64,000 bases of DNA, from the NCBI RefSeq assembly GCF_000423345.1, contig NZ_AUHU01000004.1, positions 419,070 to 483,069 of the forward strand, read 5' to 3'. Source of the stretch: Marinimicrobium agarilyticum DSM 16975 (GTDB lineage: Bacteria; Pseudomonadota; Gammaproteobacteria; Pseudomonadales; Cellvibrionaceae). The notes beneath the pieces are model-generated. The model saw nothing but the letters and a program-made list of their open reading frames with translations. It searched no databases and was not told where the DNA came from. Shown here in pieces: positions 8,832-18,796 of the stretch. Position 1 is the stretch's first letter; the number at the start of each line of letters is the position of its first letter. A program made the translations under genes and the position numbers.

Positions 8832-9704
8832 ATGGCAGCGATTTCTGCGTCTATGGTTAAGGAGCTGCGCGAGCGCACCGGGCTCGGCATGATGGAATGT
8901 AAAAAAGCCCTGAACGAAGCCGATGGCGACGTTGAAGTGGCGATTGAAAACCTGCGTAAGGCCAGTGGCCTGAAGGCCGCCAAAAAGGCCGGCCGTACCG
9001 CCGCCGATGGTGTGGTGTCTCTGAAGGTGTCCGACGACAACAGCTACGGTGTCATCATCGAAGTGAACAGTGAGACAGACTTTGTTGCCCGCGACACCGG
9101 TTTCCTGGCTTTTGTCGAGAAAGTGTTGGCCAAAGCCTTTGCCGACAAGCAGACCGACATCAAAGCACTGATGGACGGCGAGCTGGAAGGTGAGCGCGAA
9201 GCGCTGGTTCAGAAAATCGGCGAAAATATCTCGGTTCGCCGTGTTGCCGTGGTTGAAGGCGGTGTGATCGATGGTTATGTTCACTCCAACAACCGCATTG
9301 CGGTGATGACGCAACTGGAAGGTGGCGAAGCCGACCTGGCGCGCGATGTGGCCATGCATGTGGCCGCCGTCAACCCGCAGGTCATCAAGCCGGAAGATAT
9401 GCCGGAAGAGATCGTGGCGAAAGAGAAGGAAATCATCAAGGCACAGCCGGATATGGAAGGCAAGCCCGCCGAAATCGTCGAGAAAATGATGATGGGTCGT
9501 ATCAACAAGTTCTTGAAAGAGGGCAGCCTGGTTGAGCAGCCATTCGTCAAGGACCCGGAAATCAAAGTGGGCAAATTGCTCTCCAATGCCGGCGCCGCCA
9601 TTCAGAGCTTTGTACGCTTTGAAGTGGGTGAAGGCATCGAGAAAGAAGATGTGGACTTCGCCGATGAAGTGGCCGCACAGGTCAAGGCTTCTTCCAAGAG
9701 CTAA
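8832..9704 (+). CDS. tsf: translation elongation factor Ts
   Basis: The nucleotide exchange factor for EF-Tu, 290 residues. The N-terminal UBA-like segment with [24 protein letters not shown] and the core [12 protein letters not shown] are diagnostic. The start at 8832 gives the standard [15 protein letters not shown]-terminus with GAGGA nearby; a longer in-frame extension runs back into rpsB and is rejected. Confidence 0.97.
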   Translation: MAAISASMVKELRERTGLGMMECKKALNEADGDVEVAIENLRKASGLKAAKKAGRTAADGVVSLKVSDDNSYGVIIEVNSETDFVARDTGFLAFVEKVLAKAFADKQTDIKALMDGELEGEREALVQKIGENISVRRVAVVEGGVIDGYVHSNNRIAVMTQLEGGEADLARDVAMHVAAVNPQVIKPEDMPEEIVAKEKEIIKAQPDMEGKPAEIVEKMMMGRINKFLKEGSLVEQPFVKDPEIKVGKLLSNAGAAIQSFVRFEVGEGIEKEDVDFADEVAAQVKASSKS

Positions 9705-9719
9705 ATTCCGCGGCGCTTG

Positions 9720-9751
9720 CACCGGGTGGGCTGGAGTCAGCTCGCCCGGTG
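9720..9751 (+). terminator. strong hairpin between tsf and pyrH without T-tract
   Basis: A 13-bp stem with two G-T pairs (9720-9732 with 9739-9751) and a 6-nt loop. No U-run follows, so it may be a processing or stability element rather than an intrinsic terminator. Confidence 0.45.
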
Positions 9752-9791
9752 ATTACCAGACTTTCAATGAGCACCTAGCGGAGAACCCTGT

Positions 9792-10535
9792 ATGCCAAGC
9801 GCACGCGACAAAAAGTACAAACGAATTCTTTTGAAGCTCAGCGGCGAAGAGCTGATGGGCTCGGAAGGCTTTGGGATTGATCCCAAGGTCCTGGATAAAA
9901 TGGCGTTGGAAATTGGCCAGCTGGTCGGTATCGGCGTTCAGGTTGGCCTGGTTGTCGGCGGGGGCAATCTGTTTCGCGGTGCCGCGCTCAGCAGTGCGGG
10001 ACTCAATCGGGTGACCGGCGACCATATGGGTATGCTGGCGACCGTGATGAATGCCCTTGCCATGCGGGATGCCCTGGAGCGCTCCAATATATCCTCGCGT
10101 GTGATGTCGGCCATTCCCATGAGTGGAATTGTTGAGCACTACGATAGCCGCCAGGCCAATCGTGCCCTGACCTCGGGCGAAGTGGTGATTTTTTCCGCCG
10201 GAACCGGTAACCCGTTTTTTACCACGGATTCGGCCGCCTGTTTGCGGGCGATTGAAGTGGAAGCGGACATCGTGCTCAAGGCGACAAAAGTGGATGGTGT
10301 TTACTCCGCCGATCCGATGCAGGACCCCAGCGCCACCAAATATGATCGCCTGACTTATGATGAGGTGCTGGAGCGCAAACTGGGCGTCATGGACCTGACC
10401 GCCATCTGCCTCTGCCGGGAACACGATATGCCGGTACGCGTTTTTCGTATGAACAAAGCCGGGGCTTTGCTGAACATTGTTGTAGGAAGCAGCGAAGGCA
10501 CCTTGATCGAAGAGGGCAAAAACAATGTTGAATGA
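9792..10535 (+). CDS. pyrH: UMP kinase
   Basis: An amino acid kinase family UMP kinase (247 aa) making UDP for nucleotide and cell-wall precursors. Visible are [24 protein letters not shown] and the C-terminal [20 protein letters not shown] lies upstream of the ATG. Its last 11 nt overlap frr, which indicates translational coupling. Confidence 0.96.
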   Translation: MPSARDKKYKRILLKLSGEELMGSEGFGIDPKVLDKMALEIGQLVGIGVQVGLVVGGGNLFRGAALSSAGLNRVTGDHMGMLATVMNALAMRDALERSNISSRVMSAIPMSGIVEHYDSRQANRALTSGEVVIFSAGTGNPFFTTDSAACLRAIEVEADIVLKATKVDGVYSADPMQDPSATKYDRLTYDEVLERKLGVMDLTAICLCREHDMPVRVFRMNKAGALLNIVVGSSEGTLIEEGKNNVE

Positions 10536-11082
10536 CTTAAAAAAAGATGCGGAAAGCCGCATGGCAAAAGCGCTTGATGCGCTGGGTAACAACTTCAACA
10601 AAATTCGCACGGGCCGTGCTCACCCGAGTATTCTCGATGGCATACACGTGTCTTATTACGGCGCTGAGACCCCGTTGAGCCAGCTGGCCAACATTGGCAT
10701 GGAAGACGCTCGCACGCTCACCATCAGCCCCTGGGAAAAAAGCCTGGTGCCGGAGATCGAAAAAGCCATCATGAAGTCTGATCTGGGGCTTAATCCTTCG
10801 ACCAACGGTGGCCTCATCCGCCTTCCGATGCCGGCGCTGACCGAAGAAACCCGGAAAAACTACATCAAGCAGGCTCGATCAGAAGCTGAACATGCCCGGG
10901 TATCGATTCGCAGTATCCGTCGCGACGTGCTCTCCGAGGTCAAAGCACTGCTCAAGGAAAAGGAAATCACAGAAGACGATGAACATCGCGCTCAGGACGA
11001 GATTCAGAAAATAACCGATAAATACATCGCTCAGATCGATAAGTCTCTTAGTGCCAAGGAAGAGGACTTGATGGAAATCTGA
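10525..11082 (+). CDS. frr: ribosome recycling factor
   Basis: A protein of 185 residues that splits post-termination ribosomes together with EF-G. The N-terminal [13 protein letters not shown], the motif [18 protein letters not shown] and the C-terminal [15 protein letters not shown] helix match the family. It starts inside the end of pyrH (11-nt overlap). A hairpin GCGCCGCC/GGCGGCGC (11090-11097 with 11104-11111) lies just after the stop with no U-run. Confidence 0.97.
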   Translation: MLNDLKKDAESRMAKALDALGNNFNKIRTGRAHPSILDGIHVSYYGAETPLSQLANIGMEDARTLTISPWEKSLVPEIEKAIMKSDLGLNPSTNGGLIRLPMPALTEETRKNYIKQARSEAEHARVSIRSIRRDVLSEVKALLKEKEITEDDEHRAQDEIQKITDKYIAQIDKSLSAKEEDLMEI

Positions 11083-11149
11083 GCCTTCTGCGCCGCCCCC
11101 TCTGGCGGCGCTGGTTGGCCTTGCGCGGCAACTGTTCCAGGAGTTTTTT

Positions 11150-11920
11150 GTGACCAGCAATTCCCTGCGCCATATCGCTATTATCATGGACGGCAACAAT
11201 CGCTGGGCCAAGCAGCGAGGCATGTCCGGCATTTCGGGCCACAAGGTCGGTGCCGAGCGTATTCGCGATATCATGACCGCATGCCAGGACCTGGGGATTG
11301 ACGTTCTCACCCTGTTCGCCTTCAGTAGTGAGAACTGGAAGCGCCCGCGCAAAGAAGTGGATGCGCTGATGTCGCTATTCCAGTGGTACCTGAAGCAGGA
11401 GTCCAAAGAGCTCCAAAAAAAGGGTGTGCGCTTGCGAGTGGTCGGTAACCGGTCACGTTTCACCCCGTCCTTGCAGAAAGCCATCACCGATGCCGAAGAG
11501 CGCACCCGCGAGGGGGAAACCACCCTCGTGATCGCCGCTGATTACGGTGGCCGTTGGGATATTGCCCAGGCTGCTCAGCGGCTGGCCCAACGGGTGCAAG
11601 CCGGAATGCTCGACAGCGCCGACATTGATGAGCATCTGTTGCATGAGCAGACCAGCCTTGCCGGCTTGCCCGATCCCGATCTTCTGATTCGTACCGGCGG
11701 GGAAGTGCGGATCAGCAACTTTCTGCTTTGGCAGTGTGCCTACGCCGAGCTGTATTTCAGTCAGACTCTGTGGCCCGACTTCGATGCCAATGAGCTCAAA
11801 GCGGCGGCTGATGATTTTCACCGTCGCCAGCGTCGTTTTGGTCGTACTGGCGACCAGGTCTCGACGGGCGAGAGTGAGGAGCGCTCCTCCGCCCATTCCG
11901 GGGAGGCACGCCATGCTTAA
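11150..11920 (+). CDS. uppS: undecaprenyl diphosphate synthase (cis-prenyltransferase)
   Basis: Makes the C55 lipid carrier precursor for peptidoglycan and O-antigen. The catalytic Asp (D14) lies in IIMDGNNRWAKQRG; RIRDIM, FAFSSENWKRP and the RTGGEVRISNFLLWQ..YAELYF block follow. The start is GTG with CAGGAG 7 nt upstream. It is 256 aa with a poorly conserved polar tail that overlaps cdsA by 8 nt. Confidence 0.96.
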   Translation: MTSNSLRHIAIIMDGNNRWAKQRGMSGISGHKVGAERIRDIMTACQDLGIDVLTLFAFSSENWKRPRKEVDALMSLFQWYLKQESKELQKKGVRLRVVGNRSRFTPSLQKAITDAEERTREGETTLVIAADYGGRWDIAQAAQRLAQRVQAGMLDSADIDEHLLHEQTSLAGLPDPDLLIRTGGEVRISNFLLWQCAYAELYFSQTLWPDFDANELKAAADDFHRRQRRFGRTGDQVSTGESEERSSAHSGEARHA

Positions 11921-12770
11921 GCAGCGTGTGCTTACGGCGATTGTGTTGGCCGCCGTATTCCTCCTGGCCCTGATTTATCTGCCCGGCCCCCTGTTTTCAG
12001 CGTTTGCCGCCACTGTCACCCTGATCGGTGCCTGGGAGTGGGCTAACCTCAGTGGCTGGACTCGTGCCTGGCAGCGGGCGCTTTACGTCCTGTTGGCGGG
12101 ATTTGTGATGGTGAGTGCGGCTTACTATCTGGAAATTCACACGTTGCCCGAGGCGGGCGGCGCTCTGGACGAAAGCCAACGTCTGGCATTTCGCAATATT
12201 CTGGTGGCCGGTTGCCTCTGGTGGGCGGTGGCACTTCTTTGGGTACAGGGGTATCCGAGCAGCGCGTTGCTGTGGCATAGCCGGTGGATGCGGGCACTCA
12301 TGGGAGTGCTGGTCCTGATCCCGGCCTGGGCTGGCCTTTCTTTCCTGCGAGTGCAGGAGAATGGGGCCTGGCTGTTGGTACTATTGTTGGCGGTCGTGGC
12401 CTGTGCCGATATCGGCGGCTACTTTACCGGCCGCCGCTGGGGGCGCCGCAAACTGGCGGCGAGCGTGAGCCCCGGGAAAACCTGGGAAGGCTTCGCGGGT
12501 GGAGTTGTAGCGAACCTTCTGCTGGCCGTATTGATTGGCCTGTTCTGGAAAGGCGGTCTTCTGTTTTGGCTGGCGATCATTGTGCCCACCAGTCTGGTCT
12601 CGGTACTGGGTGATTTGTTAGAGAGCATGGTCAAGCGAGAGCGGGGCATCAAGGACAGCAGCGCGCTCTTGCCGGGCCATGGAGGCGTGCTGGATCGGGT
12701 GGACAGTCTGACCTCGGCGGCACCGGTTTTTGCCCTGGCCCTGCTGGCCGGTGGCTGGCCCGTCGGGTGA
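11913..12770 (+). CDS. cdsA: phosphatidate cytidylyltransferase
   Basis: An integral membrane enzyme of 285 residues that makes CDP-diacylglycerol from phosphatidate and CTP. Multiple hydrophobic segments and the C-terminal signature [31 protein letters not shown] are present. The ATG at 11913 sits inside the end of uppS behind GGGGAGG, which decides this start over a longer upstream frame. The stop overlaps the region just before dxr. Confidence 0.94.
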   Translation: MLKQRVLTAIVLAAVFLLALIYLPGPLFSAFAATVTLIGAWEWANLSGWTRAWQRALYVLLAGFVMVSAAYYLEIHTLPEAGGALDESQRLAFRNILVAGCLWWAVALLWVQGYPSSALLWHSRWMRALMGVLVLIPAWAGLSFLRVQENGAWLLVLLLAVVACADIGGYFTGRRWGRRKLAASVSPGKTWEGFAGGVVANLLLAVLIGLFWKGGLLFWLAIIVPTSLVSVLGDLLESMVKRERGIKDSSALLPGHGGVLDRVDSLTSAAPVFALALLAGGWPVG

Positions 12771-12778
12771 GGTCCTCT

Positions 12779-13966
12779 ATGCAGTCTGTAACGATCCTCG
12801 GCGCCTCCGGCTCCATAGGTGATAGCACTCTGAATGTGCTCGCCCAGCACCCCGACCGCTATTCCCTGTATGCATTGACGGCGCACACCCAGTGGCAAAA
12901 GCTCGGAGAGCTCTGTCTCCTGCATCACCCGCGTTACGCGGTGGTCGTTGAAGAGCCCGGGGCGGAGTCCCTGGCGCTCTGGTTGAAGGCGCGCGGCAGT
13001 GCCACTCAGGTACTGTCCGGGGTCGAGGCGTTGAGTGAGGTGGCGTCGGCGCCCGAGGTGGACACGGTCATGGCGGCGATCGTCGGCGGTGCCGGCTTGG
13101 TGCCGACCCTGGCCGCGGTTCGAGCCGGGAAGAAGATTCTGCTCGCCAATAAAGAAGCGTTGGTGATGGCCGGTGGGCTGTTTACCCGCGCGGTGGAGGA
13201 GCATGGTGCGACGCTTTTGCCCATCGACAGCGAACACAATGCAATCTTCCAGTGTTTACCGGGTCATCCGCGCGATTGTCTCGGGGGCGGCCTGGCGGGG
13301 AGCGGAGTGCGCAAAATTCTGCTCACCGCGTCCGGTGGCCCATTTCGGGACTACCCGGAAGAGCGTTTGGCGTCGGTGACCCCGGAGCAGGCCTGTGCCC
13401 ATCCGAACTGGAGCATGGGGCAGAAGATCTCGGTTGACTCGGCCACTTTGATGAATAAAGGTCTGGAGCTGATCGAAGCCTGTTGGCTCTTCCATGCCCG
13501 GCCGGATCAGATTGAGGTCGTGGTCCATCCGCAGAGTGTCATTCACTCCATGGTGGAATACGTCGACGGCTCAGTGTTGGCGCAAATGGGGAATCCGGAT
13601 ATGCGCACACCGATTGCTCACGCTCTGGCCTGGCCCGAGCGAATGGTGTCCGGCGTGGCCAGTCTGGATATGATCGCCACGGCGAGGCTGGATTTTGCCG
13701 CGCCCGATACCGACCGTTTTCCCTGCTTACGTCTGGCCGCCGATGCGGCGCGGGCAGGGGGGACGGCGCCTGCCGTGCTGAATGCGGCCAACGAGATCGC
13801 GGTTGAGGCTTTTTTACGCCGCCGGATCGGATTTACCGACATTCCACGGATTATTGAAACGGTTATGGGCCGGGTGGCGTTCACTGAACCCGGCAGTCTC
13901 GACGCTGTCCAAAGCGCGGATCGGGAGGCTCGCCAGCAGGCGAGTGCCCTGGTCGAACTCCACTGA
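12779..13966 (+). CDS. dxr: 1-deoxy-D-xylulose 5-phosphate reductoisomerase
   Basis: The first committed enzyme of the MEP isoprenoid pathway, NADPH-dependent, 395 residues. Visible are the Rossmann motif [23 protein letters not shown], the metal and substrate block [20 protein letters not shown] and [22 protein letters not shown]. The ATG at 12779 gives the standard N-terminus behind GTGAGG; a GTG at 12767 overlapping the cdsA stop is an alternative. Confidence 0.95.
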   Translation: MQSVTILGASGSIGDSTLNVLAQHPDRYSLYALTAHTQWQKLGELCLLHHPRYAVVVEEPGAESLALWLKARGSATQVLSGVEALSEVASAPEVDTVMAAIVGGAGLVPTLAAVRAGKKILLANKEALVMAGGLFTRAVEEHGATLLPIDSEHNAIFQCLPGHPRDCLGGGLAGSGVRKILLTASGGPFRDYPEERLASVTPEQACAHPNWSMGQKISVDSATLMNKGLELIEACWLFHARPDQIEVVVHPQSVIHSMVEYVDGSVLAQMGNPDMRTPIAHALAWPERMVSGVASLDMIATARLDFAAPDTDRFPCLRLAADAARAGGTAPAVLNAANEIAVEAFLRRRIGFTDIPRIIETVMGRVAFTEPGSLDAVQSADREARQQASALVELH

Positions 13967-13976
13967 GAGGTTGTTT

Positions 13977-15329
13977 GTGGCACTGATTCAGACGGTTATT
14001 TGGTTTCTGGTCGCTCTGGCGGTTTTGGTGGCCGTGCACGAGTTCGGTCACTTCTATGTGGCGCGCCGGTGCGGGGTCAAGGTGCTGCGTTTCTCCATTG
14101 GTTTTGGAAAAATCCTCTGGCGCCGTCGCGACCGCCAGGGGACGGAATACGCTCTGGCCGCCATTCCCTTGGGCGGTTATGTGAAAATGCTCGACGAGCG
14201 TGAGGGCGACGTACCCGAGGAGGAGCTGCATCGGGCGTTCAACCGCAAGAATGTCTGGCAGCGGATTGCCATTGTGGCTGCGGGGCCCGTAGCGAATTTT
14301 ATTCTGGCCATACTGCTGTTCTGGCTGCTGATGGTCCCCGGCACTCGAGAGCCCATTCCTATTGTCGGTGATGTCGAGGCCGGCTCGGTAGCGGCACAGG
14401 CAGGTCTGGAGTCCGGTCAGGAAATTCTGGCAGTGGACGGTGAGCCCACACCCACTTGGCAAGCGCTTCATCAGCAGTTGCTTCGCCGTTTGGGCGAAAG
14501 CGGCACCATCTCTTTTCGGGTGAAGTACCCGGAGTCGGATTTGCAGTACCTGTCCGAAGCGCAGCTCGAGGACTGGCTGAAGGGCGTTGAGGAGCCCGAC
14601 CCGGTGTCCGGACTGGGCTTGACGCTCGATCGCCCGACACTGAAGCCGGTCATCGGTCAAGTGGTTCCCGAGAGCCCGGCAGAGCGCGCGGGGCTGCAAA
14701 CCGGCGATCGAGTGCTGAGTGCCGATGGCCAGCCGATGCCGGACTGGCCCACTTGGGTGGCCTATGTGCGTGAGCGACCCGGCGAAGAAATTCAATTGAT
14801 TGTGGAACGCGATGGCGCCGAAAGGAGTCTATCGGTGACGCCTGAGATGGTGGAGGAAGCCGGTGAGCAGTTTGGCCGGGTGGGTGTGGGTCTTCAGCCC
14901 CAGTCCTGGCCGGAAGACCGGGTGCGGGAATATCGATACGGGCCGGTCGAGTCGTTTGTGGCGGGTGTTGACCGGACCTGGGAGACCGCTGGTTTCGTGC
15001 TGCTCTCCGTGAAAAAGCTGATTGTTGGGGAAATCTCGACGAAAAACTTGAGCGGTCCCATCACCATTGCTAAGGTGGCCGGCGATTCCGCTGAGAGCGG
15101 CTGGAAGAGTTTTGTCGGGTTTGTGGCGCTACTGAGTATTTTCTTGGGCGTTTTCAACCTCCTGCCGATTCCGGTACTGGATGGTGGCCACCTGATGTAT
15201 TACTTCATCGAAGTGGTGAAAGGCAGTCCCGTTTCGGAGCGAATTCAGCAGATCGGCTATCAGGTAGGGCTGGTCATGGTTGTAGGGTTGATGTTTCTTG
15301 CGCTTTACAACGACATCATGCGGCTGTAA
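13977..15329 (+). CDS. rseP: site-2 protease RseP
   Basis: An inner-membrane zinc protease (450 aa, same length as E. coli RseP) that cleaves the anti-sigma factor RseA and signal-peptide remnants. HEFGH is at residues 21-25 in the first membrane segment; two PDZ domains occupy the periplasmic middle, and LPIPVLDGGHL near the C-terminus supplies the third zinc ligand. The GTG start at 13977 follows GAGAGG; upstream in-frame sequence lies within dxr and is excluded. Confidence 0.95.
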   Translation: MALIQTVIWFLVALAVLVAVHEFGHFYVARRCGVKVLRFSIGFGKILWRRRDRQGTEYALAAIPLGGYVKMLDEREGDVPEEELHRAFNRKNVWQRIAIVAAGPVANFILAILLFWLLMVPGTREPIPIVGDVEAGSVAAQAGLESGQEILAVDGEPTPTWQALHQQLLRRLGESGTISFRVKYPESDLQYLSEAQLEDWLKGVEEPDPVSGLGLTLDRPTLKPVIGQVVPESPAERAGLQTGDRVLSADGQPMPDWPTWVAYVRERPGEEIQLIVERDGAERSLSVTPEMVEEAGEQFGRVGVGLQPQSWPEDRVREYRYGPVESFVAGVDRTWETAGFVLLSVKKLIVGEISTKNLSGPITIAKVAGDSAESGWKSFVGFVALLSIFLGVFNLLPIPVLDGGHLMYYFIEVVKGSPVSERIQQIGYQVGLVMVVGLMFLALYNDIMRL

Positions 15330-15419
15330 ACGAATCGCGGCCGTTGCTGAAATATTGAGCTCCGAAGTGGCACAGTCACCATCGAAATGCGATTGACCTT
15401 AACTGAAAAGAATTTTTCT

Positions 15420-18080
15420 ATGATGCGAGTGTGGATGCGAGTGATCAGCCTGATGGGCGCGCTGTTGTTTACAGTGGCGGTACAGGCTCAAAATTTCCAG
15501 ATCAGCGATATTCGAGTCGAAGGTCTGCAGAGGGTATCCGCCGGTACCGTATTCAGCGCGCTCCCACTGAGGGTGGGGGATCAGGTCACCAGCGATGATA
15601 TTCGCATGGCCACTCGTGAGCTGTTTCAGGTGGGTTATTTTTCCGACGTCGCGATGGGACGTGACGGCGACGTTCTGGTCGTTCGGGTCGAAGAGCGCCC
15701 GGCGATCAACGAGATTACCATTGAAGGCAACAAAGTGATCAAAACCGAGGACTTGATGGAGAGTCTTCGCGAGAACGATCTGTTTGAAGGCCAGATTTTC
15801 CAGCGGGCCACCCTGGAGGGCATAAGCCAGGCGCTCGAGCGTGAATATATCGGCCAAGGCCGCTACGGCGCGTCCGTGGATATCAAGGTGGAAGACCTGC
15901 CCCGGAACCAGGTGAAGGTGACGGTGGATGTGAACGAAGGTAAACCGGCCCGTATCAAGGGCATCAATATCGTGGGTAATGAGACCTTCAGCGATGAGGA
16001 ACTGCTCGAAGGCTTTGAGCTCAAGTCTTCAGGCTGGCTGTCCTGGATCAAGGGTGACGACAAGTATTCCCGGGAAAAACTTACGGGGGATATCGAAACT
16101 CTGGAGTCCTTTTACCTGGACCGTGGTTACCTGAGTTTCTCTATCGACTCCACCCAGGTGGCACTGAGCCCGGACAAGTCCAAGATCTATATCACCCTCA
16201 ACGTGACCGAGGGTGATATCTACACCGTCAGTGAAGTAGAGCTGGCAGGGGACCTCAAGCTCCCCGAAGAGCTTGTACGCCGCATGATCCTGTTGCGCGA
16301 AGGCAATACCTTTTCCCAGATTCTGATGACCAACTCTTCTGACTACATTACCCAGCGTCTGGGGAACGAGGGTTATACCTTCGCGGAAGTGGAAGGTATC
16401 CCCGAGAAGAACGACGAGGAGAAGACGGTAAAGGTTACCTTCTTTGTCGATCCGGGGCAGCGTGCCTATGTGCGCCGCATCAACTTCAAGGGCAATACCA
16501 AAACCATCGACGAAGTCTTGCGCCGCGAGATGCGTCAGATGGAAGGCGGGGCGGCATCGACGGCCCAGATTGAACACTCGAAAGTTCGTCTCGACCGCTT
16601 GGGCTTCTTTAAAGAAGTAACCGTTGAAACCAACGAGGTTCCCGGCGTCGATAACCAGGTGGATGTCGAGTATACCGTTGAAGAATCGCCCTCGGGCAGC
16701 ATGGGCCTGCAGATCGGTTATGCGGAGTACTCCGGTCTGCTGCTCTCGGCCAACATTCAGCAGAACAACTGGTTTGGTTCGGGCAAGCAGGTGGGTTTCT
16801 CTCTGAGTAATAGCCGGTTTCGGACCTCCTACAACTTCAGCTACAACGACCCCTACTTCACACCGAATGGCGTCAGCCGCGGCATCAGTCTTTACTACAC
16901 GCAGAGTGACTACGCCAGCTACAACGTGTCCGGTTACAGTACCGATGTCTATGGTGCCAAGCTCAGCTTCGGTTATCCGATTTCGGAAATTGAGAGAATT
17001 GGTTTCAGCTTCGAAGCCCGGGATTTGACGGTGAAAACCACGAGTGCCTCTCCCCGGGAGATCATCCGCCAGCCGAAAATTCCGCTGGGCGCGCCCTATG
17101 TGACCCAGTCGGCTCAAGAGGCCTTTGAGGAGTCAATCTCCTCGGGGCAGGATTGGCCGGAAGGTATTCCCACCATGGACGTCACCGAATCTGTGCTGGG
17201 CGAGCCGGGCTACGTGGATGCCAACGGCTCTGAATTCCAGGACGTGTTGGTCGGTTTTAATTATCAGCAGTCCACTCTTAACCGCGGCATGCTGGCGACC
17301 CGTGGCACATCACAGGTATTCTCTGCGGAAGTGGCCATGCCCGGCGGCGATCTGGAATACTACAAGCTCGACTATCGTGCTGAGACTTACAAGCCGTTGA
17401 CCCGTGCGCTGACGTTGAAGTTGCGCACTCATCTCGGATACGCCGATGGTTATGGCGATAGCGGTGAGTTGCCCTTCTTCGAGAACTACTACGCGGGTGG
17501 TTTTGGATCCGTCCGCGGGTTTGAGCGCAACAGCCTCGGGCCGCGTTCCACCTACCCGGAAAGAGTGTATACCGATATTGTGGCCTGGAATGATGCCAAC
17601 GGCGATGGTGCTGGCGTGAGTCCGGACTCCAACGAGACCAGCCTCGCCTATGTACTCTGTGAGGACCCTGCCGCGTTTGAGGGCACCAGCCAGAAATGTA
17701 AACCCGGCGAGCTGATTACCACCTACCAGTACACGCCGGAGCAGGCCGCTAACCGCGACAGCCGTTATTCCGCCTTCGGTGGGAATATTCTGGTGGAAGC
17801 CGGGGCGGAGATTCTTTTCCCGCTGCCCTTTATCAAGGACCAGCGCATGCTTCAGTCCAGCTTCTTCATTGAAGGTGGTAACGTGTTCAGCACCTCCTGT
17901 GGCGAGACGCAGTTGAACTGTTACAAGCCGGATCTGGATCATATCAGTGCCTCGGCCGGTCTGGGCCTGACCTGGATTACCGGCTTTGGTCCGCTGACAT
18001 TTGCGGTGTCTCGGCCGATTGCCGAAAATGAGGGCGACGATCCGGAATTTTTCCAATTTTCTTTGGGTGGTTCCTTCTAA
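15420..18080 (+). CDS. bamA: outer membrane protein assembly factor BamA
   Basis: The essential Omp85 barrel of the BAM complex, about 886 residues. A signal peptide ends VAVQAQ, followed by five POTRA repeats (about residues 25-420) and a beta-barrel with the conserved GSVRGFERNSLGPR (the RGF motif of loop 6). The C-terminus FSLGGSF ends in Phe, as expected of outer-membrane proteins. The start at 15420 gives a clean signal peptide; an in-frame ATG at 15387 would add eleven residues. Confidence 0.96.
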   Translation: MMRVWMRVISLMGALLFTVAVQAQNFQISDIRVEGLQRVSAGTVFSALPLRVGDQVTSDDIRMATRELFQVGYFSDVAMGRDGDVLVVRVEERPAINEITIEGNKVIKTEDLMESLRENDLFEGQIFQRATLEGISQALEREYIGQGRYGASVDIKVEDLPRNQVKVTVDVNEGKPARIKGINIVGNETFSDEELLEGFELKSSGWLSWIKGDDKYSREKLTGDIETLESFYLDRGYLSFSIDSTQVALSPDKSKIYITLNVTEGDIYTVSEVELAGDLKLPEELVRRMILLREGNTFSQILMTNSSDYITQRLGNEGYTFAEVEGIPEKNDEEKTVKVTFFVDPGQRAYVRRINFKGNTKTIDEVLRREMRQMEGGAASTAQIEHSKVRLDRLGFFKEVTVETNEVPGVDNQVDVEYTVEESPSGSMGLQIGYAEYSGLLLSANIQQNNWFGSGKQVGFSLSNSRFRTSYNFSYNDPYFTPNGVSRGISLYYTQSDYASYNVSGYSTDVYGAKLSFGYPISEIERIGFSFEARDLTVKTTSASPREIIRQPKIPLGAPYVTQSAQEAFEESISSGQDWPEGIPTMDVTESVLGEPGYVDANGSEFQDVLVGFNYQQSTLNRGMLATRGTSQVFSAEVAMPGGDLEYYKLDYRAETYKPLTRALTLKLRTHLGYADGYGDSGELPFFENYYAGGFGSVRGFERNSLGPRSTYPERVYTDIVAWNDANGDGAGVSPDSNETSLAYVLCEDPAAFEGTSQKCKPGELITTYQYTPEQAANRDSRYSAFGGNILVEAGAEILFPLPFIKDQRMLQSSFFIEGGNVFSTSCGETQLNCYKPDLDHISASAGLGLTWITGFGPLTFAVSRPIAENEGDDPEFFQFSLGGSF

Positions 18081-18092
18081 CGCGGTATGATT

Positions 18093-18175
18093 GCCCCCTT
18101 TGAGGGGAAAGCTCCCGACGGTTTTGGGAAAGCCCCTGGCAGTTCGGGGAAAACCCCTCGGCGGTTTCAACCGCC
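18093..18175 (+). repeat. degenerate tandem hairpin array after bamA
   Basis: Three imperfect units of about 20-22 bp, each starting GGGAAAG or GGGGAAA and continuing into CCC, followed by the stem GGCGGTT/AACCGCC. Small stems CCCC/GGGG and GGGG/CCCC can form in succession. Purpose unknown; possibly an RNA processing or stability region between bamA and skp. Confidence 0.5.
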
Positions 18176-18189
18176 ACGTGAGGTTTCAG

Positions 18190-18218
18190 CGGCCCTGGTT
18201 TCAGGGCCGTTTTGTTTC
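18190..18218 (+). terminator. terminator or attenuator between bamA and skp
   Basis: CGGCCCTG (18190-18197) and CAGGGCCG (18202-18209) form an 8-bp stem with a 4-nt loop, followed by TTTTGTTT. This is a good intrinsic terminator, probably partial since skp follows 35 bp later. Confidence 0.7.
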
Positions 18219-18252
18219 CTAACTCATTGATAATATAGAGGAAGATGTCGTC

Positions 18253-18780
18253 ATGATGGCTAATGCAAAGAAGATCGTCCTGGGTTTGATGTTACTGCTG
18301 GGTTCTAACCTGGCGCTGGCGGAAGGTAAAGTCGTGGTCCTCGACCTCCAGGCGGCCGTACTGAGCACCGACGCGGCTCAACAGCGGCTCCAGGCCCTGG
18401 AGCAGAATGAGGAGTATGCAGCCCTGCGCACTCGCTTCGAAAGCCTGACGGCGGATCTGCAGGCCTTTCAGGAGGACGCTCAGAAGAACGCCATGACCTG
18501 GTCAGAAGAAAAGAAGAAGCAGAAGCAGGAAGAAGCTCAGAAGTTGCGCCAGGAATACGAACGTACCGGTCAGACGCTCCAGGGCGAGCGCCAGCGGGTC
18601 ATGCAGGCGGTCATGCAGCAGATGGGCGGGAAAACCCAGGAAATCCTGGCCCAGTTGATCGAGGCGGAGAATATTGGTCTGGTGCTGAACAGCCAAAGCG
18701 CGTTTCATGCTTCTGATGAGTATGACATCACCGCCAAAGTGACCGAAATGCTGAACAAAGCGAACGCCAGCGCCGAATAA
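18253..18780 (+). CDS. skp: periplasmic chaperone Skp (OmpH family)
   Basis: A periplasmic holdase for unfolded outer-membrane proteins, 175 residues. A signal peptide ending LALA is followed by the KVVVLDLQAAVLST beta strand and a long charged coiled-coil (about 50-125) rich in E, K and Q that forms the tentacles. The position between bamA and lpxD is the classical one. Two adjacent ATG codons (18253, 18256) are possible starts. Confidence 0.92.
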   Translation: MMANAKKIVLGLMLLLGSNLALAEGKVVVLDLQAAVLSTDAAQQRLQALEQNEEYAALRTRFESLTADLQAFQEDAQKNAMTWSEEKKKQKQEEAQKLRQEYERTGQTLQGERQRVMQAVMQQMGGKTQEILAQLIEAENIGLVLNSQSAFHASDEYDITAKVTEMLNKANASAE

Positions 18781-18796
18781 CCGGAGAAGCCTGCGC

